Assembly (NCBI RefSeq): GCF_001570805.1
Contig: NZ_BCSJ01000015.1
Location: forward strand, 1-64,000
Direction of reading: 5' to 3'
Source of the DNA: Brevibacterium epidermidis NBRC 14811
GTDB lineage: Bacteria; Actinomycetota; Actinomycetes; Actinomycetales; Brevibacteriaceae
Length of the DNA: 64,000 nt
Shown: one piece after another, positions 17,762 to 27,736 of the stretch
Layout: every line of letters begins with the position of its first letter
Numbering within the stretch: the stretch's first letter is position 1
Position numbers and translations under genes: made by a program
The notes under the pieces: generated by a model
Seen by the model: only the letters and a program-made list of their open reading frames with translations
Told to the model about the DNA's origin: nothing
The model's database searches: none

Positions 17762-19204
17762 TCAGCGGGTGCGGCGCAGCTTGCGGTAGGCGCTGACGAC
17801 GGGGGCCGGAGTGACGGTGCGCAGTTCGGCCCTGATGAGCATCCGCTTCTGCTTGAGCAGTGCCGACCGACGGTTCGGCAGTTGACCGGCCCGTGCTCGG
17901 GTGGCCAACAGCCCCAGATCTCGGCGCAGCTGTCCGTCTTGCGCGTGGAAGTAGTTCTCGGTCAGCCATTCCGGGTCAGGGAATCCGATTGATCCGGCGG
18001 CGACTTCGGCCAATGTGCCGGTGGCACCGGAGTCTGCGAAGACCTCGTTGAGCAGCTCGGCGTTGAAGCCGAAGTCCGAGACGAGCAGGGTCGGAATGCC
18101 CCGATCGATGGATTCGAGGGCCGCAGTCGAGGACACAGTGACCAAGGCCGAGCCGTCGGTGAGGAAGTCGCTGAGAGGACCATACCCGAGCTCGATGCGG
18201 TTCGCTCCAGGCACTCTGCGGGTGCGGAAGTCGTCGAGGATCTCGAAGTAGGAGTGCTGTTCGTGATGGGTTTCGAACTCACCGGGACGCGACCGCATCT
18301 TGATGACCGCCGTCGAATCCGGGTGCCGGTCGGCGAACTCGGCCAGTGCCGCGATGATCGCCTCACGGTCGGCTCGCTCGGCAGGAACCTTCGCCTGCGG
18401 GGCGAAGAGCAGAGTGCGTGGGGCCGCAGGGGCACCGGTTCGTGCGGCACCCGCCGAGGACGGCGCGGCGGCGTCGGATGGTGGGGGCGCCTCGGCGAGG
18501 GATTCCGCTGGTGCCGCGAGTTGCGGAATGCTTTCCGAACGCAGCATCGGCAGGCGCGCCAACAGAACTTCGCAGGGCACCTGCGATCGTGCGCTCGCCT
18601 CGGTGTACGCGGCAACCTCGGCGGAGGAATGGGCGATGAACGCATCCATTAGCCGGCGATAGTTCATCCCCTTGCCGCTGGCAGGCAGACCCATTCCGGG
18701 CAGCCCCGAGATCAGGGCCGGACGGTCCGTGCGGGTGTGCGCGGTGAGGAAGACCTGGGCGACGATCGGGCCGGTGGCGGCGCCGAGGACGATATCGGGG
18801 GAGTGATCGGCGATGACCTGCGCGAGGTCGGCCCGCGCGATGACGGGGACCTCTCGGTGTTCCCAGTCGGTGCCGGCGACGGCGCTGGCGATCTGCTCAT
18901 CTGTCGGCAGAATCGGATTGTCGACGAGGAACACGCGTCCCTCGACGTCGGGCAGGGACGACAGAAGCTGGGTCGCCCACTTGAGGTACGACTCGCTGTC
19001 GGAAATCGAGAGGATGCGGATGGGGTCGAGCCCGGTCGACCGCCGCGGCGGGAGCACCGGACCGTCCGGGAAGTTCGACTGCGACGACTGACCGTCCGCG
19101 CGAGTGCGCTCGGTCAGATGTGAGGGCCGAGGCGGTGCGTCGGAGAGGGGCGTCGGCATGATCGGCCCGCTGTAGTGGGGATCGCCTGGTTCAGGAATCG
19201 TCAT
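17762..19204 (-). CDS. DUF6716-like putative glycosyltransferase of the nonulosonic acid locus
   Basis: Protein of 480 aa resembling the actinobacterial DUF6716 glycosyltransferases, a GT-B-like fold. Features are LSISDSESYLKWATQLL near residue 65, SGLPGMGLPASGKG in the middle, and TVSSTAALESIDRGIPTLLVSDFGF near the C-terminus, where GT-B enzymes bind the donor. A low-complexity Ala/Pro/Ser linker around residue 235-265 carries an exact copy of the 11-bp palindrome (18490-18500). ATG 19204 is chosen: it overlaps the end of the previous gene by 14 bases, and the longer frame from 19291 adds 29 residues of no visible conservation. Last gene of the cluster; probably adds a sugar to, or modifies, the polymer. 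Acceptor unknown. Confidence 0.75.
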   Translation of the reverse strand: MTIPEPGDPHYSGPIMPTPLSDAPPRPSHLTERTRADGQSSQSNFPDGPVLPPRRSTGLDPIRILSISDSESYLKWATQLLSSLPDVEGRVFLVDNPILPTDEQIASAVAGTDWEHREVPVIARADLAQVIADHSPDIVLGAATGPIVAQVFLTAHTRTDRPALISGLPGMGLPASGKGMNYRRLMDAFIAHSSAEVAAYTEASARSQVPCEVLLARLPMLRSESIPQLAAPAESLAEAPPPSDAAAPSSAGAARTGAPAAPRTLLFAPQAKVPAERADREAIIAALAEFADRHPDSTAVIKMRSRPGEFETHHEQHSYFEILDDFRTRRVPGANRIELGYGPLSDFLTDGSALVTVSSTAALESIDRGIPTLLVSDFGFNAELLNEVFADSGATGTLAEVAAGSIGFPDPEWLTENYFHAQDGQLRRDLGLLATRARAGQLPNRRSALLKQKRMLIRAELRTVTPAPVVSAYRKLRRTR

Positions 19205-20192
19205 CTGCCTTGACTGACTGGGCGTTGAGGGACTTTCGCAGACTATCGGGTGAGGCGCCGGTCCACCACTTCGCGGGGATCTCGGTGACATCGATGGTCA
19301 CATCCGGATTGAGTACGGCCAGGGACACCGCCGCCGTCGACGGCAGGCTGCGGATCGTCGAATCCGGCGGCAGGTTGATCAGACGCAGCTCGATGGGCAG
19401 GCCGAGATGTTTGATCCTGACGCGCTCGTCCTGGGCGAGATCGGCGAGGAACTCCTCCGTCTCACGCCGATGCGGGTAATAGGTGATCGATCCGTGAGTG
19501 TCGATGATGTCATCGACCCACGCCCGGTAGGCGAAGGCGTCGATGAGCCCGTCGGCGGCCAGGGACGAACCGATGACCGGGTTGTCCCGCGGGTGGCTGC
19601 CGCCGGTGGGCAGAGTCTGCAGGTGTTCGAACCGGTGGCGGGTGATTTCGCCACCGGACTTGAGGAACGCCTTGCGCAGCGGCTTCGCCACCGGCAGCGC
19701 CGTGTGCCAGCGCAGCTTGCCCACAGTGGCGAGGTGGCGAAGCCGGTCGGCGACGTGAGCGGCCATGACCGTGCGCGAAGCTTTGAGCTTCTGCCGGGGA
19801 CGGACGAGGGGACCGCGCTTGGCGGTGAGGATCTCGATCGCAGAGTACGTGGCCAGACCGTCATCGAGAATGACGACCTCCGGCAGACGACGTTCCAGGT
19901 ATGCCAGCGCCAAGGCTCTGTGCACCTGACCGGAGCAGGCATCGCCGAGGTAGATCCGGTCGAAGTTCGTCTTCCGCAACACTCCCGGTTTCGCCCCATC
20001 TCGCTCGAGGCGGACATTCTTCGGCAACCAGGCCGGATCGAAGGCATCGAGGAAGGACGTCATGCCTTTCGCGCTTGCCCGGGCCCGAATGAGCAGATCC
20101 TCCGTCGGCTCATGTGATTCGAGCGCCGAAAGGAACTGCAGTGGGGATTCGACGAAAGCGACGGCGCTCCGGCGCTTCTTCTTCGGTGTCAC
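19191..20192 (-). CDS. Sialyltransferase-like glycosyltransferase
   Basis: Protein of 333 aa. It opens with AFVESPLQFLSALE (ESPLQ at 15-19), the start typical of bacterial sialyltransferase and polysialyltransferase-like families (GT52-like). VVILDDGLATYSAIE in the middle matches their acidic DDG motif. THGSITYYPHRRE and IKHLGLPIELRL toward the C-terminus match their conserved His and E/L-P regions. It lies between a polysialyltransferase-like gene and the DUF6716 gene and overlaps both (ATGA upstream, 14 bases downstream). It probably transfers a CMP-activated nonulosonic acid made by the neuB/neuA genes. Linkage and acceptor cannot be read from sequence. Confidence 0.75.
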   Translation of the reverse strand: MTPKKKRRSAVAFVESPLQFLSALESHEPTEDLLIRARASAKGMTSFLDAFDPAWLPKNVRLERDGAKPGVLRKTNFDRIYLGDACSGQVHRALALAYLERRLPEVVILDDGLATYSAIEILTAKRGPLVRPRQKLKASRTVMAAHVADRLRHLATVGKLRWHTALPVAKPLRKAFLKSGGEITRHRFEHLQTLPTGGSHPRDNPVIGSSLAADGLIDAFAYRAWVDDIIDTHGSITYYPHRRETEEFLADLAQDERVRIKHLGLPIELRLINLPPDSTIRSLPSTAAVSLAVLNPDVTIDVTEIPAKWWTGASPDSLRKSLNAQSVKADDDS

Positions 20193-21649
20193 CGCTGTTG
20201 GATCCGTTTCATGATGCGTTGTTGTTTTCTTGCCACCGCTTTGATCACGAGCGTTCCCGATCGTTTGATCATCCGCTTCGGAGCAAACGCCTTCGACGTG
20301 CTGCCCGGCAGAGCGAGCGCGGTGAGGCGTCGGCGTTTGAAATAGCGACTGAATCGGTCAGCTGACTCGCCGCGGCCTGTGCTGACCTCGAAGACCTCTG
20401 TGAGGAAGTCTGTTGCCGCGTCACGCAGATCGTGCGACAGCGTCGGTGCCATGCAGTAAGAGACGGCTGCGAGCAGACGCCCCAGCTGCGGATGCGCGTC
20501 GGTCTTGTCCGGGGCGCTGCCGTCGCAGATCTCGGAGATGATCGTCAATGGGATGCGATTGCTGTTCTGATAAGGAGCGATGGCTTCGAGCAGCAGATCC
20601 GTACCCACAGCCAGGGCAGGTACCTGATAGATCTGGCGAGCAGTCATCAGTGCGGTGGAGAACCCGCCGACGATGAGGTCGGGAGCCAGACGATCGATGA
20701 TGACCTCGGCCATGACGGGCAGGTCGAAAAGCTGCAGAGTGATCCGGAGTCTCTGTGCCGCCTCGAACAGTGGTCCTGTCTGCGAGGGAGGAGCGGCCGG
20801 GTGCGGTTTGAACACGACGACTTCCATTCCGCGCGCAGCGGCGGCCTCGATCATGTCGATGTGCAGCTGCGTCTCTTCCTCAGAAGTGATGAGTCCGAGC
20901 GCCGACAGATACTGGCCGACGACCAGTGCCCACGGACGATTGCTCGACGGCGCGGCGCTGAGAACCCCTCCCAGCTCGTCCTCCAGCGCTTCGGCCGAAT
21001 GCTCGCCGAGCTCGCGCACCACACCGGTGAACGACTCGACACCCAGTGGGCGGTGGACGATTCCGAACTCGCGGAGCAGCTTCGGCGAGATTCCCGGCAC
21101 CAGTGGCAAGTAATGCAGCACGGACATCCGCTGACCGTTCGTCAGCGGAATCTGATTGCGGGTCGGGCCGAAGCTCATCAGTCCGTCGGCATGTACCCTG
21201 ATCGTCGCGCGGGAGAACACTCGGCTAAGCGCAATGGCCGGGTTGACCTGGGGTGATTCGATTACGAGTTCGATCTCGTCGGTATCGTCCAACCCCCACC
21301 GGCCACGCAGATACGATTCCACGACCGGCAGATCCGTATGATCGGGCCGCCATGACGAAGGATGGACGTGCAGAGGCGCGAGCGCCTCATTGAGGTTGAC
21401 GACCCGATCGAACCGGGCGATCAACGAGGCGGCTCCCGGCGAATCGACGAAGGATTCCGAGAGCTCCATGACCACGGCGTTGTTGCTGACCAGCAGGATC
21501 CGTTCGGTCGGAGCCGGGGTGTCCTCGGGCGCGAATCCATCGGTTCCCATCAGCGCCGGAGCCGCCGGCCGGTCGTAGTCACCGCCATCGATTCCTGCCG
21601 CCAAGCAGACGAGTTCGAACAGGGTCGAGGCCAGAAAGATCTGTTTCAC
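20189..21649 (-). CDS. Alpha-2,8-polysialyltransferase-family protein
   Basis: Protein of 486 aa that resembles the polysialyltransferase family (GT38-type). The start FLASTLFELVCLAAGID is the usual N-terminal pattern. A KPHP motif lies near residue 280 and a GGFSTAL segment near 325, matching the conserved HP and SS/ST motifs that bind the CMP donor. An RVHADGLMSFGP segment near residue 165 corresponds to the E/D-DG motif. Family enzymes extend chains of sialic acid on capsule precursors. Overlaps both neighbours (ATGA at each end), so it is tightly co-translated. A rare gene in Gram-positives. Confidence 0.8.
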   Translation of the reverse strand: MKQIFLASTLFELVCLAAGIDGGDYDRPAAPALMGTDGFAPEDTPAPTERILLVSNNAVVMELSESFVDSPGAASLIARFDRVVNLNEALAPLHVHPSSWRPDHTDLPVVESYLRGRWGLDDTDEIELVIESPQVNPAIALSRVFSRATIRVHADGLMSFGPTRNQIPLTNGQRMSVLHYLPLVPGISPKLLREFGIVHRPLGVESFTGVVRELGEHSAEALEDELGGVLSAAPSSNRPWALVVGQYLSALGLITSEEETQLHIDMIEAAAARGMEVVVFKPHPAAPPSQTGPLFEAAQRLRITLQLFDLPVMAEVIIDRLAPDLIVGGFSTALMTARQIYQVPALAVGTDLLLEAIAPYQNSNRIPLTIISEICDGSAPDKTDAHPQLGRLLAAVSYCMAPTLSHDLRDAATDFLTEVFEVSTGRGESADRFSRYFKRRRLTALALPGSTSKAFAPKRMIKRSGTLVIKAVARKQQRIMKRIQQR

Positions 21650-22641
21650 TTCACCATCTCCAGCATTAACGAAGGTGCGTCATTGAGGTAGCTGCTGACG
21701 TTGAGCTGTCGTCCCTGTTTCTGCAGAACGAATTCCTCACGCAGATACTCTGGCGGAATCTTCGCCGAAATCGTTCGTGCACCCCTTCGCAACTGGTTTC
21801 GCAGGGACGCCGGCGACGCTGCGAAACGATTGATCTGATGGTCGAGGATTGCCAACCAGTTGCGGATCGCCTTCGGCCACAGTCGGTCGGCGTCCGGCTC
21901 GGCAGCGACGAGATCGAAGATCTGTCCGAATGCGCGGATGAAATCCAGCTGTCGAATGTCGACGATGCGCGACAGAGAGCCCGCCATCCCTCTTCGATAG
22001 AGGATCCCTGGAGCATCGACGACGGCGAAGGACTCGGCCTGCAGGTGCAGCCGCCAGATCCAGGACCGGTCTTCGGCAGTCATGAAGTTCTCCGGGAAAT
22101 GGAGGATCCCCTGTTCGAGCACTCGCCGGTGGAAGATGCCGGCCCAGGCGAACGGATAGTCGACCATCGTCGATTCGTAGACGGGCAGGATCCCCACCTT
22201 GGGATCCAATGGCACGTCTCGGACCGACATCGGCGCGAGTTTGCGCACCCGCTTGGTCCCCTCGACCGTCGTATGGTCACAGCGGATGAAATCGACTCCG
22301 AGCCTATGGGCTGCGGCAAGCATCGAGGACAGATGCCCCGGGGCCAACCAGTCGTCCCCATCGAGGAAGATGATGTGCTCTCCCCGGGCAGATGCCAGGC
22401 CCTTGTTTCGGGCATTGGCAAGTCCCGTCGCCTCCGGGTTGGTGAGGACCTCGAAATGAGGGAACCAAGTGCTGAACTCATCGAGCAGCTCCGGCGTCTC
22501 ATCACTTGATCCGTCATTGACGAAGATCAGCTGAGTGCGGTCCCAGACGGGGCCCTGCTGCCTCAGCGAACGGAACAGCGTGCTCAGGTAGGGGGCACCA
22601 TCTTTTGCGGGAATGATGATGCTCAGGTCGAAATCGGTCAC
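21646..22641 (-). CDS. Family 2 glycosyltransferase (capsule-type)
   Basis: Protein of 331 aa. The GT-A domain runs from residue 5: LSIIIPAKDGAPYL, then FVNDGSSDETPELL, and metal-binding DGDDW near residue 93-97 (LASARGEHIIFLDGDDW context). The C-terminal third is helical and basic and may bind membrane or partner. No membrane span. Likely the enzyme that adds a second sugar to the polymer or primes it. It is first after the 14-bp hairpin that separates it from neuB, so it may be expressed at a different level from neuA-neuB. Confidence 0.87.
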   Translation of the reverse strand: MTDFDLSIIIPAKDGAPYLSTLFRSLRQQGPVWDRTQLIFVNDGSSDETPELLDEFSTWFPHFEVLTNPEATGLANARNKGLASARGEHIIFLDGDDWLAPGHLSSMLAAAHRLGVDFIRCDHTTVEGTKRVRKLAPMSVRDVPLDPKVGILPVYESTMVDYPFAWAGIFHRRVLEQGILHFPENFMTAEDRSWIWRLHLQAESFAVVDAPGILYRRGMAGSLSRIVDIRQLDFIRAFGQIFDLVAAEPDADRLWPKAIRNWLAILDHQINRFAASPASLRNQLRRGARTISAKIPPEYLREEFVLQKQGRQLNVSSYLNDAPSLMLEMVK

Positions 22642-22706
22642 GGGCCTTCTCCGAAGATTGCGGTCATGGGTTGGTCCACCAGAAGATCAGTGGATCGGAC
22701 ATGGAA

Positions 22707-22745
22707 GAGCCACCTCGGCGCAGAAAATCCTCGCCGAGGTGGCTC
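22707..22745 (-). terminator. Perfect 14-bp hairpin between neuB and the glycosyltransferase genes
   Basis: GAGCCACCTCGGCG (22707-22720) pairs perfectly with 22732-22745, loop of 11 bases. The right arm holds an exact CCTCGCCGAGG copy (22729-22739) and the left arm its CCTCGGCG partner, so the hairpin is built from two opposed copies of the window-wide palindrome. It lies in the only real gap of the cluster (114 bp). With no T tail it may attenuate rather than end transcription. Confidence 0.75.
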
Positions 22746-22755
22746 AGCCGATTGC

Positions 22756-23639
<884 letters not shown>

Positions 23640-23643
<4 letters not shown>

Positions 23644-25148
23644 GAAACCTGCTTTCGGTTGGCACGCGAAATCTCCGCGCGGTTGGTGAACTGCGGCTGG
23701 TGCCGCGGGACGGATGGTCGCTGGTCGGGGAAGGCGGACGCGTGGCCGGACAGGGCCGCCGACTGGTGGCCGGCCGGGCGTCCTGACTGGTGCCCTGCCA
23801 AGGTCGATGGGTGTCCGGTGGGCGACCGCAGTGAGGTCAGGGTCGGATTCGGCAGGGGTTCGGCCGCCTCGGCGGGGATGGGAATGAGGTCGCAGACCTC
23901 ACGCACCGCACCCCGTCCGCCTGGCCTGTCGAGGATGACGCGGGCGGCGGCGAGGACGCGCGGGTGGGCGTCGGCGACGGCGATGGGCCAGCCGACGACG
24001 TCGAAGGCCTCGAGGTCGTTGATGTCGTTGCCGACGTAGGCGACTCGGGCCGGGTCGAGGTCGTTGGCGGTGATCCATGCGTCGAGGATGCTGGCCTTGT
24101 TGTCGATGCCCTGGGCAACGTCGACGCGCAGCTTCTCCGCACGGCGGGTCACGACGGGGTTGCGTTCCTTCGACAGGATCATCACGGGCACGCCGGACTT
24201 CACGAGTCGGGAGATGCCCATGCCGTCGCCGCGGTGGACGCGGACCTGTTCGTTTCCGTCCTCGTCGACGTAGGCGCCGTCGTCGGTGTGGACGCCGTCG
24301 AAGTCGGTGACGAGGGCGTCGACGTCGATGACCTGCGCGGTCTCCTGCGTCGAGGCGATGGCGCGGACGAGGGTGAGGTCGGACATGTCGTCGATCTCGC
24401 GGGCGTGCTCGGGCGGGACCTCTTCGATGCCGATGCGGCCGAAGAAGCGGTGCTCGTGCTCGATGAGGCCGGAGGTGCGCATGACGTAGAACGCGCCGGT
24501 TTCGTTGAAGTGCTTGGCGCGGTCCTGGCGGCGCGGCCGGAAGCTGGCTTCGTGCCCGACGGCCACGGCCTGGGTGTCGTCGTCGAGGCGCCACAGGAAG
24601 GAATGGTCTTCGACGGCGGAGAAGACGACATCGGCGTTGTCGTCACGGACCGTGCGCACGGCGTTCTCGATCGAGGCGGAGTCGATGAAGGGGGAGGTGC
24701 ACTGCATGAACACGGTGATGTCGAAGTCCTCATCGAGGGTCGACAGTGTGTGGATGAGAGCGGATTCGCTGGTGGCGGTGTCGCCGGCGATCTCGGCGGG
24801 GCGGTGGGCCACTTCGGCGCCGGCGCGCAGGGCTTCGGCTGCGATTCCGTCGTGGTCGGTCGAGACGATCACGCGGTCGATGCTGGGGCTGGCCTGGGCG
24901 GCATTGATGGCGCGGGCAAGCAGGGAGATTCCGGCGACCTTCTGCAGGTTCTTCAGCGGGATGCCCTTGGATCCTCCGCGCGCGGGGATGATCGCGACGG
25001 TGCGGTGGGGAGTGGGGGAGGTGGTGCTGGTTGATGCGGTGGTGCTTTCTGCCGCCTGGTTCGCGGCCACGGTGGTGCGCGCATCCGGCTTCATTTCCGA
25101 CTGAAACTCGGTTGCGTTGGGCTCGTAGGTCGTCGATTGGTCATTCAC
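23640..25148 (-). CDS. neuA: CMP-nonulosonate cytidylyltransferase fused to a KdsC-like HAD phosphatase
   Basis: Protein of 502 aa. An N-terminal Ser/Thr-rich tail (~1-48) is followed by a cytidylyltransferase domain (~50-270): IIPARGGSKGIPLKN, VIVSTDHDGIA, FMQCTSPFID. A HAD domain spans ~275-435: DFDGVHTDD holds both catalytic Asp, ILSKERN follows, and VAYVGNDINDLEAF is motif IV, so phosphatase activity looks possible. The final ~70 residues are low complexity with GHQS/GHAS repeats. The same domain order occurs in vertebrate CMAS. The presence of a phosphatase suggests a 9-phosphate intermediate. GTG 25148 lacks a clear ribosome site; ATG 19 codons on is an alternative. First gene of the operon. 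Confidence 0.87.
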
Positions 25149-25334
25149 AATGATTCGACGCTAACGACGGGGTGTTACCTCAAGGTGAACACGCCATGTC
25201 GCCGAGGCGACCCTTCGATGGCGAACCCGTGACGGATGTGCCGGTGGGCCGCGGGCGGGGCCGTGCGGCGACGTTCAAGCCGGCCCCTGTGCCCGCGGGC
25301 GGTGGGTGCTGAGTGGGCAGAGCCGGTGGGAGTC

Positions 25335-25449
25335 TCATCGACTTTTGGGTAGGCCCGTGCATCGCTTCATCGACTTTTGGACGAATAATCCGGTTCGAAC
25401 ATGAGTATCTGATCAAAAGTCGATGACGAATGGGACAAAAGTCGATGAC
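25335..25449. repeat. Four-copy nested inverted repeat between PMT and the neuA operon
   Basis: TCATCGACTTTTGG occurs at 25335-25348 and 25367-25380, and its inverse (CAAAAGTCGATGA) at about 25414-25426 and 25436-25448. Two direct copies then two inverted copies can form an inner or a nested outer hairpin. It lies in the 376-bp gap that ends PMT (stop 25525) and leads neuA (start 25148). It could be a double terminator, a two-state leader, or a protein-binding array. Another window motif (TCGCCGAGG) is at 25199-25207. No gene is evident in the gap. Confidence 0.75.
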
Positions 25450-25524
25450 GCGCGGCCCGAAGCTGTCAGCGGCGTGGTTCGGCGACGCCAGTGCGGCGCG
25501 CAAGTACACGCCAACGTCAGCCGA

Positions 25525-27477
25525 TCAGCGCCAGGTGATGTTCCACATGCGGTTGTTCCAGGCCGAGAACGGGATGACTTCGCCGGTGTAGATGGGCCAG
25601 AAGTAGGCGAAGGCGAGGATCGCTGCGACGAGGATGAGCCCGACGCTCAGTCGCCTGGCGAACAGCGCCGCGGAGATCCGCGTGAAACGCTGCTTCGTCG
25701 ACGGCCCTGGCGACGCTAGCCCACGAACCGGAACCCGCCCCCAGACGAGGGTCAGGCAGTACGTCACCGCCAGCACCACGAAGGGCACCATGACGATCGT
25801 GTAGAAGGTGAAGATCGTCCGCTCCTGGTAGGCGAACCACGGCAGCCAGGTCGCGGCGAGTCCGGCGAGGATGACGGCGGGGCGGACATCCCGGCGGATG
25901 ATCCACACGATGAGGCAGACAAGCACAGCCAAAGCGGCCAATCCCCAGATCACGGGGTTGCCCACCGAAGTGATCGCCGAGGAGCACTTCGCGACCGTGC
26001 ACCCCATGTCGCCCTTGTCGTAGGACTCGTAGTAGAACGACGTCGGTCGCCACTGCACAATCCAACCCCACGGGTTCGACATGTACGGATGCTCCGAGTC
26101 CAGCCCGACATGGAACGAGTACGCCGTGTAGTGGTAGTGCGCCAGCGACGGCAGCCAGTCAAGCCACTCCGGCAGCACCCGCCACCAGCCGAAATTCTCC
26201 GCAGCCCACTGCCGGTCCCATGCATCATCCGACCGGATCCACCCCGTCCAGCACGCCACATAGGTCACGAGCGCGATCGGCACGAGCTTGAAGAACGACG
26301 GGATGCTGTCACGGATGAACATGCCCAGCCACGGATGCACGACCCCGGCCCGATGCCGCGAATGCACATCCCACAGGACGAGCAGAGTCCCGAACACCGC
26401 CAGCGCATACAGCCCCGACCACTTCACTCCCGTAGCCAGGCCCAGGCTGATCCCCGCGGCAAAGATCCAGGGACGCACGCCGAGGCGGGGCCCGAAGTTC
26501 ATCACGTCCCTGGACTTGATCTGACGCCGACGTCGGGCTCCCGCGGTGGGAGGGGCCGCCTCGGTGACGGGGACGGCGGAGGAGACCGACTCGCTGAGCT
26601 TGGTCGGGAAGGTCCGGGGGACCTCGCCGGGGCCGGACGGGGTCGACGGGACCTCGTCGGGGTCGGACGAAGAGGAGGCGGTCGCCTCGGTGGGGGTCGA
26701 CGTGGACGTCGATGTCGTCTTGGAGGGGTTCGATTCGGGGGTGGGCGCCACCTCGGCGAAGGTGGGCGTGGACGGGGATTTCGTCGTCGATTGGGTCCAG
26801 GTGGCCAAGCGTTTCGTCACCTGCTCGCGGTCGAGGAGGATGAAGAAGAAGGCGAGGAGGACGAAGGCCATGAGCACGATGTCGAGCAGGCTCGTGCGGG
26901 AGTGGACGAAGTGCTCGCCGTCGATGGCGAGGAGGCCGGCGGCGACGCAGGCGAAGAACGCCGAGCGGAAGAGCTTCCACGCGATGACGCCGAGGAGGAA
27001 GATCGTCAGGGTGCCGATGATCGCCACGGTGAAGCGCCAGCCGAACGAATCGTCGGCGCCGAAGAGGTCGATGCCCCAACCGATGAGCCATTTGCCCAGG
27101 GGCGGGTGGACGACGTATTCGGGGGTGGACTCGATGACGCTGGGGTCGCCGGCGTTGAAGGAGTCGTCGGCCTCATCGGGCCAGGAGCGTTCGTAGCCGA
27201 AGTTGAAGACCGAGTAGCCGTCCTTGACGTAGTAGGTCTCATCGAAGATCAGGCGATGCGGGAAGTCGAGGCGGAAGAGGCGCAGGGCCGCGCCGATTCC
27301 GGTGATGACGAGCAGAGCGGGCCACATCCAGACGGGGGCGCGAGTGGCCCACATCCCGGCGTGGAAGGTTTCGCGGCGCATCGCAGCGGCGCCGGCACGC
27401 ACTTTTTCGCGTTTCCTCGCCAGGCGCTCGCGGGCGATGCGCCTGGTGGGGGCCGGGGAGTCTGCGGTGTGTGTCAT
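25525..27477 (-). CDS. Dolichyl-phosphate-mannose-protein mannosyltransferase (PMT family)
   Basis: Integral membrane GT-C enzyme of 650 aa that transfers mannose from polyprenyl phosphate to Ser/Thr of secreted proteins outside the membrane. The catalytic acidic pair is Asp79-Glu80 (IFDETYY) after the first span. VHPPLGKWLIG and HSRTSLLDIVLMAF are PMT landmarks. C-terminal spans include YQERTIFTFYTIVMVPF. About ten or more membrane segments. A ~90-residue Ser/Thr/Pro-rich insert (about 230-325; DNA ~26510-26790) interrupts the region after the HSRTS segment; it carries three degenerate copies of the window palindrome (for example 26752-26760). Stands alone, leftward. Likely modifies secreted proteins, which in this window are plentiful. 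Confidence 0.92.
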   Translation of the reverse strand: MTHTADSPAPTRRIARERLARKREKVRAGAAAMRRETFHAGMWATRAPVWMWPALLVITGIGAALRLFRLDFPHRLIFDETYYVKDGYSVFNFGYERSWPDEADDSFNAGDPSVIESTPEYVVHPPLGKWLIGWGIDLFGADDSFGWRFTVAIIGTLTIFLLGVIAWKLFRSAFFACVAAGLLAIDGEHFVHSRTSLLDIVLMAFVLLAFFFILLDREQVTKRLATWTQSTTKSPSTPTFAEVAPTPESNPSKTTSTSTSTPTEATASSSSDPDEVPSTPSGPGEVPRTFPTKLSESVSSAVPVTEAAPPTAGARRRRQIKSRDVMNFGPRLGVRPWIFAAGISLGLATGVKWSGLYALAVFGTLLVLWDVHSRHRAGVVHPWLGMFIRDSIPSFFKLVPIALVTYVACWTGWIRSDDAWDRQWAAENFGWWRVLPEWLDWLPSLAHYHYTAYSFHVGLDSEHPYMSNPWGWIVQWRPTSFYYESYDKGDMGCTVAKCSSAITSVGNPVIWGLAALAVLVCLIVWIIRRDVRPAVILAGLAATWLPWFAYQERTIFTFYTIVMVPFVVLAVTYCLTLVWGRVPVRGLASPGPSTKQRFTRISAALFARRLSVGLILVAAILAFAYFWPIYTGEVIPFSAWNNRMWNITWR

Positions 27478-27676
27478 CGGAGTCCAGTTTAGAGATCTCG
27501 GCGGGCGGGGCTCTCATGCGACCCGCAGGGAAGGGAACGGTTGTTGAGGGGCGGGCTGGTCGTCGAGGTGGGGAGCGTGGGTGTGCTGGGTGTCTGGTGG
27601 GGTGGCGACTGCGAGGCAGACTGGCGACCGCCGAAGGGCCGGCTTGGCATGAGGTTCGGCACCCTGAGCAGGATTC

Positions 27677-27707
27677 TTGGGCATTCGCCTACTCGCATCA
27701 CTAGAGT
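27677..27707 (+). promoter_or_regulatory. Likely promoter of the DUF4190 gene cluster
   Basis: TTGGGC (27677-27682), 19-base spacer, TAGAGT (27702-27707), about 30 bases before ATG 27737. The -10 lies inside a small palindrome, CACTAGAGTAGTG, a possible operator. The rest of the 259-bp gap from 27478 shows no gene. Confidence 0.5.
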
Positions 27708-27736
27708 AGTGGGAGACATCCGGAGTCCGAGCGAAA

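Noticed and set aside
25335..25449. CRISPR or attachment site
   Set aside because: Units are short and in mixed orientation, with no cas or integrase genes nearby.
26089..27492. Plus-strand 467-aa frame
   Set aside because: Opposite PMT. Gly/Arg/Asp low complexity throughout and no motif.
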